From assembly GCF_019393635.1 (NCBI RefSeq), contig NC_057861.1, positions 55,255,532-55,319,531 on the forward strand: a stretch of 64,000 bases of DNA. Reading direction: 5' to 3'. This document shows positions 11,283 to 21,279 of the stretch, piece by piece. The DNA is from Dromiciops gliroides. Its lineage: Eukaryota > Chordata > Mammalia > Microbiotheria > Microbiotheriidae. Position 1 is the first letter of the stretch. Each line of letters starts with the position of its first letter. The position numbers were made by a program, and so were the translations under genes. The notes beneath the pieces are model-generated. The model made no database searches, was not told where the DNA came from, and saw only the letters and a list, made by a program, of their open reading frames with translations.

Positions 11283-11440
11283 GGGGCAGCTAGGTGGCGC
11301 AGTAGATAGAGCACTGACCCTGGATTCAGGAGGACCTGAGTTCAAATCCGGCCTCAGACACTTAACACTTACTAGCTGTATGACCCTGGGCAAGTCACTT
11401 AACCCCAACTGCCTCACCAAAAAAAAAAAAAAAAAAAAAA
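11283..11440 (+). mobile_element. Marsupial CORE-SINE, type A, in the L1
   Basis: Target duplication AAGAATGATTGGACTA (11267-11282) and AAGAATAATTGGACTA (11441-11456). The latter is followed by a short A-run and a third ATTATTGGACTA copy at about 11477, hinting at further duplication. Confidence 0.95.
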
Positions 11441-11936
11441 AAGAATAATTGGACTAAAAAAAAAAAAAAGAAAAGAATTATTGGACTACCTGAAAGCCAT
11501 AATCAAGGAAAGAGCCTAGACATAATGATTCAAGAAATTATCAAGGAAAACTGCCCCAATATCTTAGATCCACAGGGTAAAATAGAAAATGAAAGAACTC
11601 ACCAATCACCTCCTGAAAGAGATCCCAAAATGAAAACTCCCAGGAATATTATGACCAAATTCCAGAACTCCCAGGTCAAATGGAAAATACTTCAAACGAC
11701 CAGAAAGAAACAATTCAAATACTGGGGAGCCACAATCAGGAACACAGGAGATTTAGCAAATTCCATGTTAAAGGATTAGAAGGGTAGGAATATGATATTG
11801 CAGAAGGCAAAGGAGCTGGGATTACAACCATGAATCGCCTATCCAGCAAAACTGAGTATAATGCTTCAGGGGGAGAAATGGATATTTAGTGAAATAGAGG
11901 ACTTTCATGGATTCCTGATTAAAAAAACAAACAAAT

Positions 11937-12093
11937 GGGGGCAGCTAGGTGGCGCAGTGGATAGAGCACCGGCCCTGGAGTCAGGAGGACCTAAGTTCAA
12001 ATCCGGCCTCAGACACTTAACACTTACTAGCTGTGTGACTCTGGGCAAGTCACTTAACCCCAATTGCCTCACTAAAACAAAACAAAACAAAAA
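11937..12093 (+). mobile_element. Marsupial CORE-SINE, type A, in the L1
   Basis: Near-consensus copy: GGCGCAGTGGATAGAGCACC, CTTAACACTTACTAGCTG, CCCCAATTGCCTCACT, then an AAAAC-repeat tail. Confidence 0.95.
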
Positions 12094-12163
12094 ACACAGA
12101 GCTGAATAGAAAACTTGACATTGAAACACAAGACTCAAGAGAAGCATAAAAAGGTAAACATGA

Positions 12164-12310
12164 GGGGCAGCTAGGTGGCACAGTGGATAGAGCACTAGCT
12201 GTGTGAGTCAGGAGGACCTGAGTTCAAATCCAGCCTCAGACACTTGACACTTATTAGGTGTGTGACCCTGGGCAAGTCACTTAACCCCAACTGCCCCCCC
12301 ACCACACACA
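12164..12310 (+). mobile_element. Marsupial CORE-SINE in the L1
   Basis: Bounded by GTAAACATGA copies at 12154-12163 and 12311-12320. More diverged, with a C/CA-rich tail. Confidence 0.93.
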
Positions 12311-12994
12311 GTAAACATGAAAGAGAAATCATAAGGAACTTAATAAAGTTTAACTGTTTACATTCCTATATGGGAAGATGATACATATAACTCCTAAGAA
12401 CTTTATCATTATTAGGCTAGTTAAAAGGAGTTTACATAGACAGATTATGTTGGGAGAGATCTCCAATAAAAATGAAGGTGTGAGAAAGAGGGATGCACTA
12501 GGAGAAGGGGGAAGAGAGAGGTAGAATGGGGAAAATTTTCTCACACAAAAAAGGTGTGCAAGAAAGAGCTTTTACAGTGGAGGAGAAAATGGGGGTGGAT
12601 GGTCAATGCTTGAACCTCATTCTCACCAGAATTGGCTCAAAGATGGAAGAATATACATACTCAGATGTGTATAGAAATGTAACTTACCCAATAGGGAAAT
12701 AGGAGAGAAAGGGAGTAAGGAAAAAAGGGGAGTGATAAAAGGGAGGACAAATTAAGGGAGGCAATGGTTAGAGTCAAAATGGACTTTTGAGGAGGAACAG
12801 GATAAAAAGAGAGAGAAGAAACAGAAGAAAAGGAAAAAACAGTCAATAATCATAACTGTAAATGTGAATGGGATGAGCTCACCCATAAAACAGAATCAGA
12901 TAGCTGAATGGATTAGACACTGGAAGTCAACAGTATGTTGTTTACAAGAGACACACTTGAACCAGAAAGACAAAGTTAAAACAAAGGGCGGAAG

Positions 12995-13145
12995 GGGCAG
13001 CTAGGTGGCGCAGTGGATAAAGCACCGGCCCTGGATTCAGGAGTACCTGAGTTCAAATCCAGCCTCAGACACTTGACACTTACTAGCTGTGTGACCCTGG
13101 GCAAGTCACTTAACCCCCATTGCCCCGCAAAAAACAAAAACAAAA
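12995..13145 (+). mobile_element. Marsupial CORE-SINE, type B, in the L1 ORF2 region
   Basis: ACAAAGGGCGGAAG at 12981-12994 and ACAAAGGGTGGAAG at 13146-13159. GATAAAGCACCGGCCC and CCCCCATTGCCCCGC mark type B. Confidence 0.95.
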
Positions 13146-14236
13146 ACAAAGGGTGGAAGAAGAATCTAATATGCTCCAGATAAACTAAAAAGAGAAAGGG
13201 GTAGCCATTATGATCTCAGACAAAGCAAAAGCAAAAACATACTGAATTAAAAGGAAAAATCAGGGAAACTTCATTTTGCTAAAAGATACCATAGATAATG
13301 AATAATATCAAAAAAATTTATAGCAAGTTTCTCTGATAAAGACCTCGTTTTGTAAACATATAGTGAGTATAGAACTAAATCAAATTTATAAAAATAAGGG
13401 TCATTCCCCCAGTTGATAAATGGTTAAAGGATATAAATAGGTAGTGTTCAGAAGAAGAAATTAAAGCTCTTTACAATCATATGAAAAAATGTTCTAAATC
13501 ACTATTGATTAGAGAAAGGCAAATTAAACTCTGATGTACCACCTCATACCTATCAGAAATAACAAATGCTAGTGGAAATGGCAGGGGGAATAGATACATT
13601 AATGAATTGATGAAATATCAAACTGATCTGATCACTCTGGAGAATAATTTTTGAACTAGGACAAAAGGGCTATAAAATTGTGCATACCCTTTGACCCAGC
13701 AATACAACTACTAGGTCTGTATCCCAAAGAGATTTTTTAAAAAAGGAAAAGGACCGATATGTACAAAAATGTTTATATCAGCTCTTTTTTGTGGTGGCAA
13801 AGAATTAGAAATTGAATGTTCATCAACTGGAGAATGGCTGAACAAGTTGCAACATAATATTGTGCTAGAGTACTATTGTGCTATAAGAAATGATGATTGG
13901 GGTAGTTTCAGAAAAAAAAAAAAAACATGACAAGACCTATATGAACTGATACAAAGTGAAGTGAGAAGAACCAAGGATCATTGTGCACAATAACAGCAAT
14001 GTCGTAATGATGATCAATTATGAAAGACTTGACTACTCTAATCAATACAATAATCTAAGATAATTCCAAAGGATTCGTTGTGGAAAAAATGCTATCCTAC
14101 CTCCAGAAAGAGAACTGATGAATTTTGAATACAAATTGAAGTATAATTTTCTAATTTTCTTTATTTTTCTTGCTTTTTGGGGGGAGATTTGGCTAATGTG
14201 GAAATAGGTTTTGCATGATTTCCCATGTATAACTGA

Positions 14237-14450
14237 TAAAACCAGCCTCAGACACTTAATTAGCTGTGTCACCCCGAACAAGTCACTTCACCTCTGTTTG
14301 GCTCAATTTCCTCATCTGTAAAATGAAGATAATAATGGCACCTACTTCCCAGGGTTGTTGTAAGGATCCAATGAGATAATAATTATAAAGGGCTTTGCCT
14401 GGAACATACTGAATGCTATATAAATGTTAACTATGATGAGGATGATGACA
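14237..14450 (+). mobile_element. MIR-type SINE
   Basis: CAATTTCCTCATCTGTAAAA TGAAGATAATAATGG, GTTGTTGTAAGGATCCAATG and GAATGCTATATAAATGTTA: a well-kept MIR core and tail. Confidence 0.8.
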
Positions 14451-14459
14451 ATGGCTTCA

Positions 14460-14760
14460 AAGGGGAAGGGAACAAAGTATTTATATCATTCCTACTATGT
14501 GCCTAGACTGTGCTAAATGCTTTGCAAATATTACCTCGTTTGATCAAGATCTCCCTCAACCCCATCAATTTAAATCCAATTCTCCTACTTTGGACTTAGC
14601 TCCTCTCCATTCCCACCTGTCCCTCCCAACCTTCACCGTGTTCCTGCCACTCAGGAGGCCACAGGCTGTCTTTTGACCTTTTTTGTATCCCCAACACTTA
14701 GTACAGTGCCTGGCACATAGTAGGCACTTAATAGATGTTTATGGGCTGACTATTCCAGAA
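14460..14760 (+). mobile_element. MIR and L2 fragments
   Basis: A short MIR-like part (TGTGCTAAATGCTTTGCAAA) is followed by an L2 end: CCCCAACACTTAGTACAGTG CCTGGCACATAGTAGG. Confidence 0.65.
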
Positions 14761-15019
14761 ATGCCCAGTCAGGAAAAGGTCAATCTGCAGTATTGAACTA
14801 ACAGAATAAATGATAGTTCATGTTGTAGAAAGAGTACGGTCCCAGTATACATGGATCACTCCTCGGCAGGAGAAGGTGACTGGAGTCTTTGGTCAGCCAG
14901 GTCTTCCTGTTCCTTCCCTCCAGCAAATGGTAAGACAGGAATGTGGATAGGAGGCACAGGTCATGGTGAGAGTGTGCCATGGCACAGCTGACATGATGAG
15001 CACACATTCAGGTCCCCGT

Positions 15020-15345
15020 TTTTTCTAGGACTTGATGCAACCCAGGCTCAGGGACCCAATCAGAATCTACCAGCACCCTGTGGGCCTCCTCTCGGCCCAC
15101 CCTAATAATTTCTTCAATAGAAACACAAACAAGGAAAAACAAAGCCGCCAACACGTTATTATTACGGTTGATTCAATCCGGAGGATCCGTCACCGCCCCA
15201 TAATTTTCTTCTCCCATTGTCTCCTGCGAGAGGAGAATAAATCTGGTTGTTTCCAGCTATTTGTCTCCTTCAGTACATACCCCCAAACAAAACAGCTGGC
15301 TCACTGCTGTTTGGAGAACACCTGGGGCCAAAAGAAAAGGGAGGG
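15020..15345. promoter_or_regulatory. Candidate conserved non-coding element
   Basis: A repeat-free island with several CpGs (for example AAAGCCGCCAACACG, ACGGTTGATTCAATCCGGAG, GATCCGTCACCGCCCC) in otherwise repeat-laden AT-rich DNA. The composition is what slow-evolving enhancers often look like. No function is claimed; conservation is untested. Confidence 0.3.
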
Positions 15346-15439
15346 AAGGAAAACAGGGGACAAGTGTGTCTGAGGAGTCTGGGAAGTATTTAACCTGAAG
15401 GACAGTGGCCTTTAGGGTAGGCAGGGTCTTATAAGAGAA

Positions 15440-16315
15440 TGAGCTCAGGATCTGGAGAGAAATAACCTGGATTTTGCTACCTGCTGTCTCTATGACCTTG
15501 GGCAAGGAATTTCTTCTCTCTGGGCCTCAGTTTTCTCTGTGAAATGGGATGATTTGGAACATAAGATCTGATCTCTAAAATCCCTAAGAATCTGGAAGAG
15601 GGATCAGATTTGTTGCAGAGAACAGAACTAGGCGTCAGAAGAGGAGAGACAAAGAAGAAAATTGTAATCATTAAAATGGTCCCAAAGTGCTGCCTCTGGA
15701 GGGAATGATCTTTCCATTAAGCTTGGAAGATCATTCATCAGGGTACTGCAGAAGGGGTTCTCGGGTGGGTATTGCTTGAACCAAATGTGCTCTGAGGTGT
15801 CTTCTATCCCTGAGACTCTGTTACTAGTTGATGCTGGCTCAAGATCTAGGTTTGAATGTCACCGCTGACACTTTGCAAGCTACCAGAGGCATGTCATGGA
15901 ATCTTTCCAAGCCTCAGTCTCCTCATCTGTGTTATGGCTGAGTCTTTGGAAGAGGACACTGAATATGCAGGGAGGTTAGGACTAGCCTTCCAAAGACAAA
16001 TGGCTGCCACTCTGGGGGAGCCTGACTCCTGACCTCGCCAGGTTTCACTTTTCGTATGGGTTGGACTAGAGGGCTGCTGAGTTCCCCTGGCATTCTGTGG
16101 CTCCCACTTACCAGGGGAGCAGTGGAAAGAGTCTTCAGGGTCAGAAGACCCCAGCCCAATCTACCTTGGACAAGTCACTTCTCCCTCTTGGAGCCTCAGT
16201 TTCCTCAATGGTTAAGGCAGGATAATAATCCCTGGCCTGCCTGCTAGCCTGCCCCTGGGGGCCCCTGGGAGGCTCAGAAGAGACAATGGCATCACCAAGA
16301 GCTCAATAAATGTCA
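15440..16315 (+). mobile_element. Cluster of MIR-type fragments
   Basis: MIR cores at about 15455-15560 (GACCTTGGGCAAGGAATTTC), 15840-15935 and 16120-16310 (AGTCACTTCTCCCTCTTGGA), separated by unclassified sequence. Confidence 0.65.
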
Positions 16316-16319
16316 ACTC

Positions 16320-16850
16320 TTTGTATCATTCCCACAATAGAATCTACCTGCAGTGCTTTGGTGGGTTGTATGAATGGCCGTCTCCACTCATGCTGACAGG
16401 TTCCACCAAGTGTGGAAAGGCCACGTATGTGTGTGTGTCGGGGTGGGGGGTGTCTCCTGAGAAACAGCAGAGGTAAGTTTAAAGAGGGCTTCCTCACCAG
16501 AAGGTTGGCCACGAAGCCCTAGCAACTCCAGAGAGGGAGAAAGAGGGAAGGGGTTACCTTTGTGGAACACCCACCCTGATGAAATCAGATCATCGGAGGC
16601 ACCCGAGGCCCATACACATATTGTAGGGGGTCTGGGAACTTGGACGGAAGAAAATGACATCTTTGTTTTCACTAACTTCTAATGGAAAGTTGGCATCTCT
16701 TCCATTATTGAAAAACATGATTCTGAGAAGGGACCCCATAAGCTTTGCTAGCCTGACTGCCAAGGGGGTCCAGGACACACAAAGCTGCTTCTTTCAGAAG
16801 CCTTGATCCAAAGGATTTAAATAATTAAAAAAACAACAACAACCAACTGC
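16320..16850. other. Unclassified, no repeat or gene recognised
   Basis: Contains a short TGTGTGTG run at about 16428. Otherwise featureless. Confidence 0.4.
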
Positions 16851-16857
16851 TGACTTT

Positions 16858-17112
16858 TTTATATAGCATTTTAAAGGTTGCAAAGCACTTTACTACATAC
16901 ATTACCTCGTTTGATCCTGTAACAAGCCTATAAGGTAAATACGGTTTGTAGGGTCCCCTTTTCACAGATGAATAAACAGGCTTAGAGAGGTTAAAGGATC
17001 TGCCCCCCAGAGGCAGAGGCAGGGTGCAAGCTGAGGTTTTTCCTTTAGTCCACACTCTTCCCAGAGTGCAGTGCTGCCTCCACATATATTGTTCTTGCCC
17101 TCTTGGGCAGAG
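16858..17112 (-). mobile_element. MIR-type SINE, near full length
   Basis: Reverse MIR tail (GGTTGCAAAGCACTTTACTA, CCTCGTTTGATCC), core (CAGGCTTAGAGAGGTTAAAG) and head (CTCAGCTTGCACCCTGCCTC on the minus strand). Its head is repeated in inverted orientation at 18737-18843. Confidence 0.7.
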
Positions 17113-17397
17113 CTCTTTCTTTCCAGCACATTCCCAGGTATACCGAAGAGAAGATTGGTCTCATTTCCCTCAGTGCCCACCTCAGGCACTAGGGGTCTGC
17201 TCCTGACCCCAGCCTGACCTTGCCCCTTCTTACCCTTTACCATTCCAACTCTATTTAGAAAGTGAGCTCCTTAGAAGGGAATACATTTTACTTGACTAAG
17301 CATATTTGGCATAAGGGTTTTCTTTTTCTTTGCCATGTGGAGCAAGTGGAAGGGAGAAAAAAAAAAAGTCTGATTATTAAAAACAAAAAAAATTTTT

Positions 17398-17536
17398 TTG
17401 AGGGGGGAAGGCAATTAGGGTTAAATGATTTGCCCAGGGTCACACAGCCAGTATATGTCTGAGGCCCAGTTCCAACTCAGGTCTTCTTGACTCCAGGGCC
17501 AGTGCTCTATCCGCTGTGCCACCTAGCTGCCCCCAA
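17398..17536 (-). mobile_element. Marsupial CORE-SINE, diverged
   Basis: GGCAATTAGGGTTAAATGAT TTGCCCAGGGTCACACAG ... GCCACCTAGCTGCCCC on the plus strand, i.e. reverse orientation. Confidence 0.92.
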
Positions 17537-17539
17537 AAC

Positions 17540-17990
17540 AATGTGCTTCTTAAAAATATAAAACAAAACTAGTCTCCCTGAGGACAGATGCTGCTTCGTC
17601 TTTGTATCTCAGCACCAAGCACAGTGCTTGACACACAGGCTCACAGATTTAGATAGAAGGATCTAGGAAAACAGTGAGTCCACCTCCTCCCACCCCCTCC
17701 CCAAGCCTACCCCTCTATCCATTCTACAAACGAACTAAAACAGCAGGCACTTAATAAATGCTTGCTGGGGGGGAAAAGGGGGAAAAAAAGAAATGCTTGC
17801 TGGCTAATTTTAAGAAGCCCATGTGAAGATGGGCCAAGGTCAAGCCTGGAGCCCACTGTATTCTGCCACTTTACAAGTCAGAGAGAGTAATACTAATAGT
17901 TCGTTTGAATACAGAGCTCCAGCGTTACAAAACACTGCCTTTACCTTAACTCTGTGAAGTAGGTAAGTACAAGCATTTAATTTTAGCTAG
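17540..17990. other. L2-like end and unclassified sequence
   Basis: GCACCAAGCACAGTGCTTGA CACA at about 17610 is L2/MIR-like. The rest is not assigned. Confidence 0.4.
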
Positions 17991-17994
17991 CATT

Positions 17995-18350
17995 TACACA
18001 GTGCTTTTTTTTTTTTTTAAGGTATACTAAGCACTTTATAAACATTATCACACTGGGACCTCACAACTACCCTGGGATGTAGGTGCTATTGTTATATTCA
18101 TTTTATTGATGAGGAAACTGAAGCAGAGGTTAGGTGACTTGCCCAGGGTCACACAGCTGTTTAAGTGTCTGAGGTTGCTTTTGAAATCAGATTTTCCTGA
18201 CTTCCAAGTCTAGTGGTCTCTCCATAGCAATACCTAGCTTCCTTAAATACAAGTATTATTAACTCCATTTTACACACAAGGAGGAACCTGGGGCTCTGAG
18301 AAGTTGCATGACTTGCCTAAGGCCACACAGCTAGTGAGTGGCAGAGTGGG
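17995..18350 (-). mobile_element. Two MIR-type fragments
   Basis: CTAAGCACTTTATAAACATT, GATGAGGAAACTGAAGCAGA and GGTGACTTGCCCAGGGTCAC (to 18240), then a second copy with ACACACAAGGAGGAACCTGG and GCCACACAGCTAGTGAGTGG. Confidence 0.75.
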
Positions 18351-18409
18351 AATATTGCATCTCCTATGAGCTCTTCCTCCCTCTACTCTACTCCCTCTGT
18401 AATCTAGCT

Positions 18410-19290
18410 GTGTCTGTTTGGGGCGAATGTTCATTTATACATAGATCTGTTTGTGTAACTTCTACCCCCAAATCTTCAGTGGCTCTCCGAAACTTCTCTG
18501 CCTGCCATTAAAGTCCTTCACCACCTACCTTGCCAGTAGGGAAAATGTATGACAAATATGCTTAGTAAAGCAAAATTAAACTCCCATATAAAGAGCTTGC
18601 TTTCTAAATGGTGAGAAGGGGTAAGGGCAGAGGCTGACTCCTAGTGTCTAAGGTGGACACTGGGTGAAACTAGACCAGTCTCTTAGGGGTACATGGGACC
18701 GTGCTGGAAAGGAATGGCTTGGCTTGAGTCTTTCTCAAGGTGCAGAAGAGGGCAAGAACAATATACATGGAGGCAGCATGGCACTCTGGGAAGAGGGCGT
18801 ACACAGGGGAAAACCTCAGCTTGCACCCTGCCTCTGCCCCTTACCGGGGCAGCTACCCAGGGCACCACCCGTACCTCCGGGTCCTCTTTTATTCTTCTCC
18901 TCCCGCCCCCCACCCCATTCAAACTGTACTACTCTGAGTCCCCTAAACACATCTTGTGCTTCCTGGACTTTGTTCCCCCCTTGCCCTGTGGCTGCCTATC
19001 TGACTCTGCTGTTTTCCCCTCTCCCTCCCCTTGGCCTTTCTATGTCCAGAACCCTGCTCTGCCCTTGTGACCCACTCATAGAATGGCACAGACTGGTAGT
19101 TGTCAGAACTCCATGCTGCCATCACTACCCAGTGGGTTCTCCAAGCCCAGCCTTTCCATCCTCCTTTGTGTTTGGGTCTGACTCCCTCACTAGACTGGAA
19201 ATTTCTCGAGGGCAGAGACACCTTATCCAAACCTGGTATACAGCCCTGCAGTATATTACTCTGGACACAGTAGACACTTAATGTTTAACT
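18410..19290 (+). mobile_element. L2 LINE 3'-region pieces around a MIR-head-like segment
   Basis: L2 text at 18440-18530 (CTTCAGTGGCTCTCCGAAAC, TAAAGTCCTTCACC) and 18950-19290 (GCTTCCTGGACTTTGTTCCC, ACTGGAAATTTCTCGAGGGC AGAGACA). Between them, 18737-18843 resembles a MIR head and mirrors 17007-17112. Confidence 0.6.
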
Positions 19291-19424
19291 GAATAAACAC
19301 TGAATGAAGTGGTAGCCGGGCATTCATTCCCCAAGTCTCTGGACACCCAATACTCATACGTGTCTCTCCTTTCCATTTGGTCAGGCAATGGGGCAGATTT
19401 CAGCCCGTTAAGACTCAATCTAGG

Positions 19425-19574
19425 AGGGGCAGCTAGGTGGCACAGTGGATAAAGTACCAGCCCTGGATTCAGGAGGACCTGAGTTCAAATCTGGCCTCAG
19501 ACACTTGACACTTGCTAGCTGGGTGACCCTGGGCAAGTCACTTAACCCCCATTGCCCCACACACACACAAAAAA
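19425..19574 (+). mobile_element. Stack member 1: CORE-SINE type B
   Basis: Bounded by AGACTCAATCTAGG at 19411-19424 and at 19575-19588. Confidence 0.95.
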
Positions 19575-19588
19575 AGACTCAATCTAGG

Positions 19589-19735
19589 GGCAACTTAGGT
19601 GGCACAGTAGATAAAGCACCAACCCTGGATTCAGGAGGACTTGAGTTCAAATCCGGCTTCAGACACTTGACACTTCCTAGCTGTGTGACCCTGGGCAAGT
19701 CACTTAACCCTCAATGCCCCCACAAAAGAAAAAAA
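19589..19735 (+). mobile_element. Stack member 2: CORE-SINE type B
   Basis: Left target copy 19575-19588 exact; right copy AGACCCAATCTAAG at 19736-19749. Confidence 0.95.
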
Positions 19736-19749
19736 AGACCCAATCTAAG

Positions 19750-19831
19750 TTTTAAAAATCGATGTTACAATTTGTTTTTACAATGTAATGTGGGGAAAAA
19801 TTCTAAATAAATAAACTAATTAAAATCATAA
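19750..19831 (+). mobile_element. Stack member 3: short L1 3' tail
   Basis: TTTGTTTTTACAATGTAATG and AAATAAATAAACT resemble the very end of the marsupial L1. Target copies flank it at 19736-19749 and 19832-19845. Confidence 0.65.
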
Positions 19832-19845
19832 AGACTCAATCTAGG

Positions 19846-19995
19846 GGGCAGCTAGGTGGCACAACAGATAAAGCGTTGGCCCTGGATTCAGGAGGACCTG
19901 AGTTCAAATCCATCCTTGACACTAGCTGTGTGACCCTGGGCAAGCCACTTAAACCTCATTGCCCAGCAAAAACAACAACTGCAAAAAATAAAACA
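19846..19995 (+). mobile_element. Stack member 4: CORE-SINE type B
   Basis: Left copy AGACTCAATCTAGG at 19832-19845; right copy AGACGCAGTCTAAG at 19996-20009. Confidence 0.93.
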
Positions 19996-20019
19996 AGACG
20001 CAGTCTAAGGGGTAGGGAC

Positions 20020-20540
20020 CCCCACACCTGGTGAGTCAAGACCATCCAAAATCTGTCCCACCCATGTACCCATTCTCTTCCAAAGGAGTCTGCAGCCCTC
20101 ACACAGTGTTCTCCCTCAGGGCCCACTTCTCTTTCTAGAAATTTCTGGGGGGAAAATATGGAAAATCAAACCTTTCTGCTTCCATGGGCTACTTCGCTTG
20201 AAGGGAATCATTTCAAACAGCGGAGGGACTTGGACAATGACTGCTGCTTCTTCCTAGTCACCTGCAGCTGGGTACTTAAGGCCTGCCTAGCCCTGGCTTT
20301 CAATGAATACTCCTGTTCTTGTTCAAACACAGGTTTGCCCCATTGTTTTAAAGAGCTCTCCACTGTGGTTCTGGTTAAACGTGGTTCTTGTCCCATTCTG
20401 CTTTTCATCCCTACTATGTTACAAACTGACTTCCTAGACGACAGAGAGGAAAGGAATCTAAACCCAGAACCCGGACAAGGGAACATTAATACGTTTCAAT
20501 TTTCTGTGGCCATTAGTTACTAGAACCATTTTTCAACTTT
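20020..20540. other. Repeat-free unique island
   Basis: No repeats recognised at about 20150-20520. Open frames on both strands lack a known domain. A candidate for conservation testing. Confidence 0.35.
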
Positions 20541-20554
20541 TAAAACTGAGAGTG

Positions 20555-20709
20555 GGGGCAGCTAGGTTGTGCAGTGGATAAAGCACCAGCTGTGGATACA
20601 GGAGGACCTGAGTTCAAATCCAGCCTCGGATAACTTGACACTAGCTGTGTGACCCTGGGCAAGTCACTTAACGCTCATTGCCCCGCAAAACCCCCCAAAA
20701 AACTAAAAT
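20555..20709 (+). mobile_element. Marsupial CORE-SINE, type B
   Basis: TAAAACTGAGAGTG copies at 20541-20554 and 20710-20723 flank it. Confidence 0.95.
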
Positions 20710-20819
20710 TAAAACTGAGAGTGATCTGAAAGCACATCTAGGCCAACCCCTTTGTTTTAGTGTGGCACAATGGCTTGCACACGGCAGGAAGGAACTTAAT
20801 TAATATTTTTTTAATTGAA

Positions 20820-21270
20820 TTTGAGTTTGGACTCAGAAAAACCCGGTTGGAAGTTGAGCTGTAATGCTTACTAGTTAACCATGGGCAACTTCCTTAAACT
20901 CTGACCCTTCAGTTCCTCATTTATAAAACCAGGATAACTGCCCCATCTGCCTTATAAGGTTGTTGTGAGGATAACGCTAGGAAACTTTAAGATGCTGTTT
21001 AACTATCAGTTATGACTTTACAGAAGACGGCTGCAAATTTGGAACTGGAAGGGATCTGACTGATCAAGGCATTTCACAGATGACAAAACTGAGGCCTAGA
21101 GAAGTAAGCGATTTGCCCAAGGCCCTGACACTGGTAGGTGGCAAAGCTGAATCTCAAGGTGACACTTTCTGCTGTAGGTCAGGTGATCGTCCAAGGTCTT
21201 GGGCCTGCGCAGTGGCAGAGCCCAGAGTGGAAAGCCAGGTCTTTTGGCCCCCGGCACAATCTCCTTTCCA
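20820..21270. mobile_element. MIR-type fragments in both orientations
   Basis: Plus-oriented MIR at about 20825-21015 (CTTCAGTTCCTCATTTATAA AACC), then a minus-oriented one at about 21030-21140 (CAGATGACAAAACTGAGGCC). Confidence 0.65.
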
Positions 21271-21279
21271 TAACACTAC

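Larger units (their letters stand above)
9830..14222 (+). mobile_element. Decayed L1 LINE: 5' UTR, ORF1, ORF2 start, ORF2 end and 3' UTR
   Basis: Order is retained. A 5' UTR-like GGAGAGCAGTGACCACACCT block (about 9990) comes first. ORF1 text follows: coiled-coil remnants at 11090-11170, then RIIGLPESH near 11480, IIKENCPNILD at about 11535 and an IAYPAKLS block at about 11840. ORF2 endonuclease text begins at 12840 (ITVNVNGMSSPIKQNQIA-like, then CLQETHL near 12950 and GVAIMISDKAKAK near 13205). The copy then jumps near 13310-13390 to the C-terminal part (TTTGACCCAGCAATACAACT at about 13690) and the 3' UTR. Nearly all of the reverse transcriptase is missing. At least six SINEs and one L1 tail are inserted. 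Confidence 0.8.

Noticed and set aside
18664-19281. 205-codon plus-strand open frame
   Set aside because: Lies over L2 and MIR-like sequence; Pro/Ser-rich translation of C-rich DNA with no family resemblance.
19411-20009. Possible CRISPR-like array (regular 14-nt repeats)
   Set aside because: The repeats are target-site duplications around SINEs; spacing of 82-150 nt and mammalian retroposon content exclude a CRISPR array.
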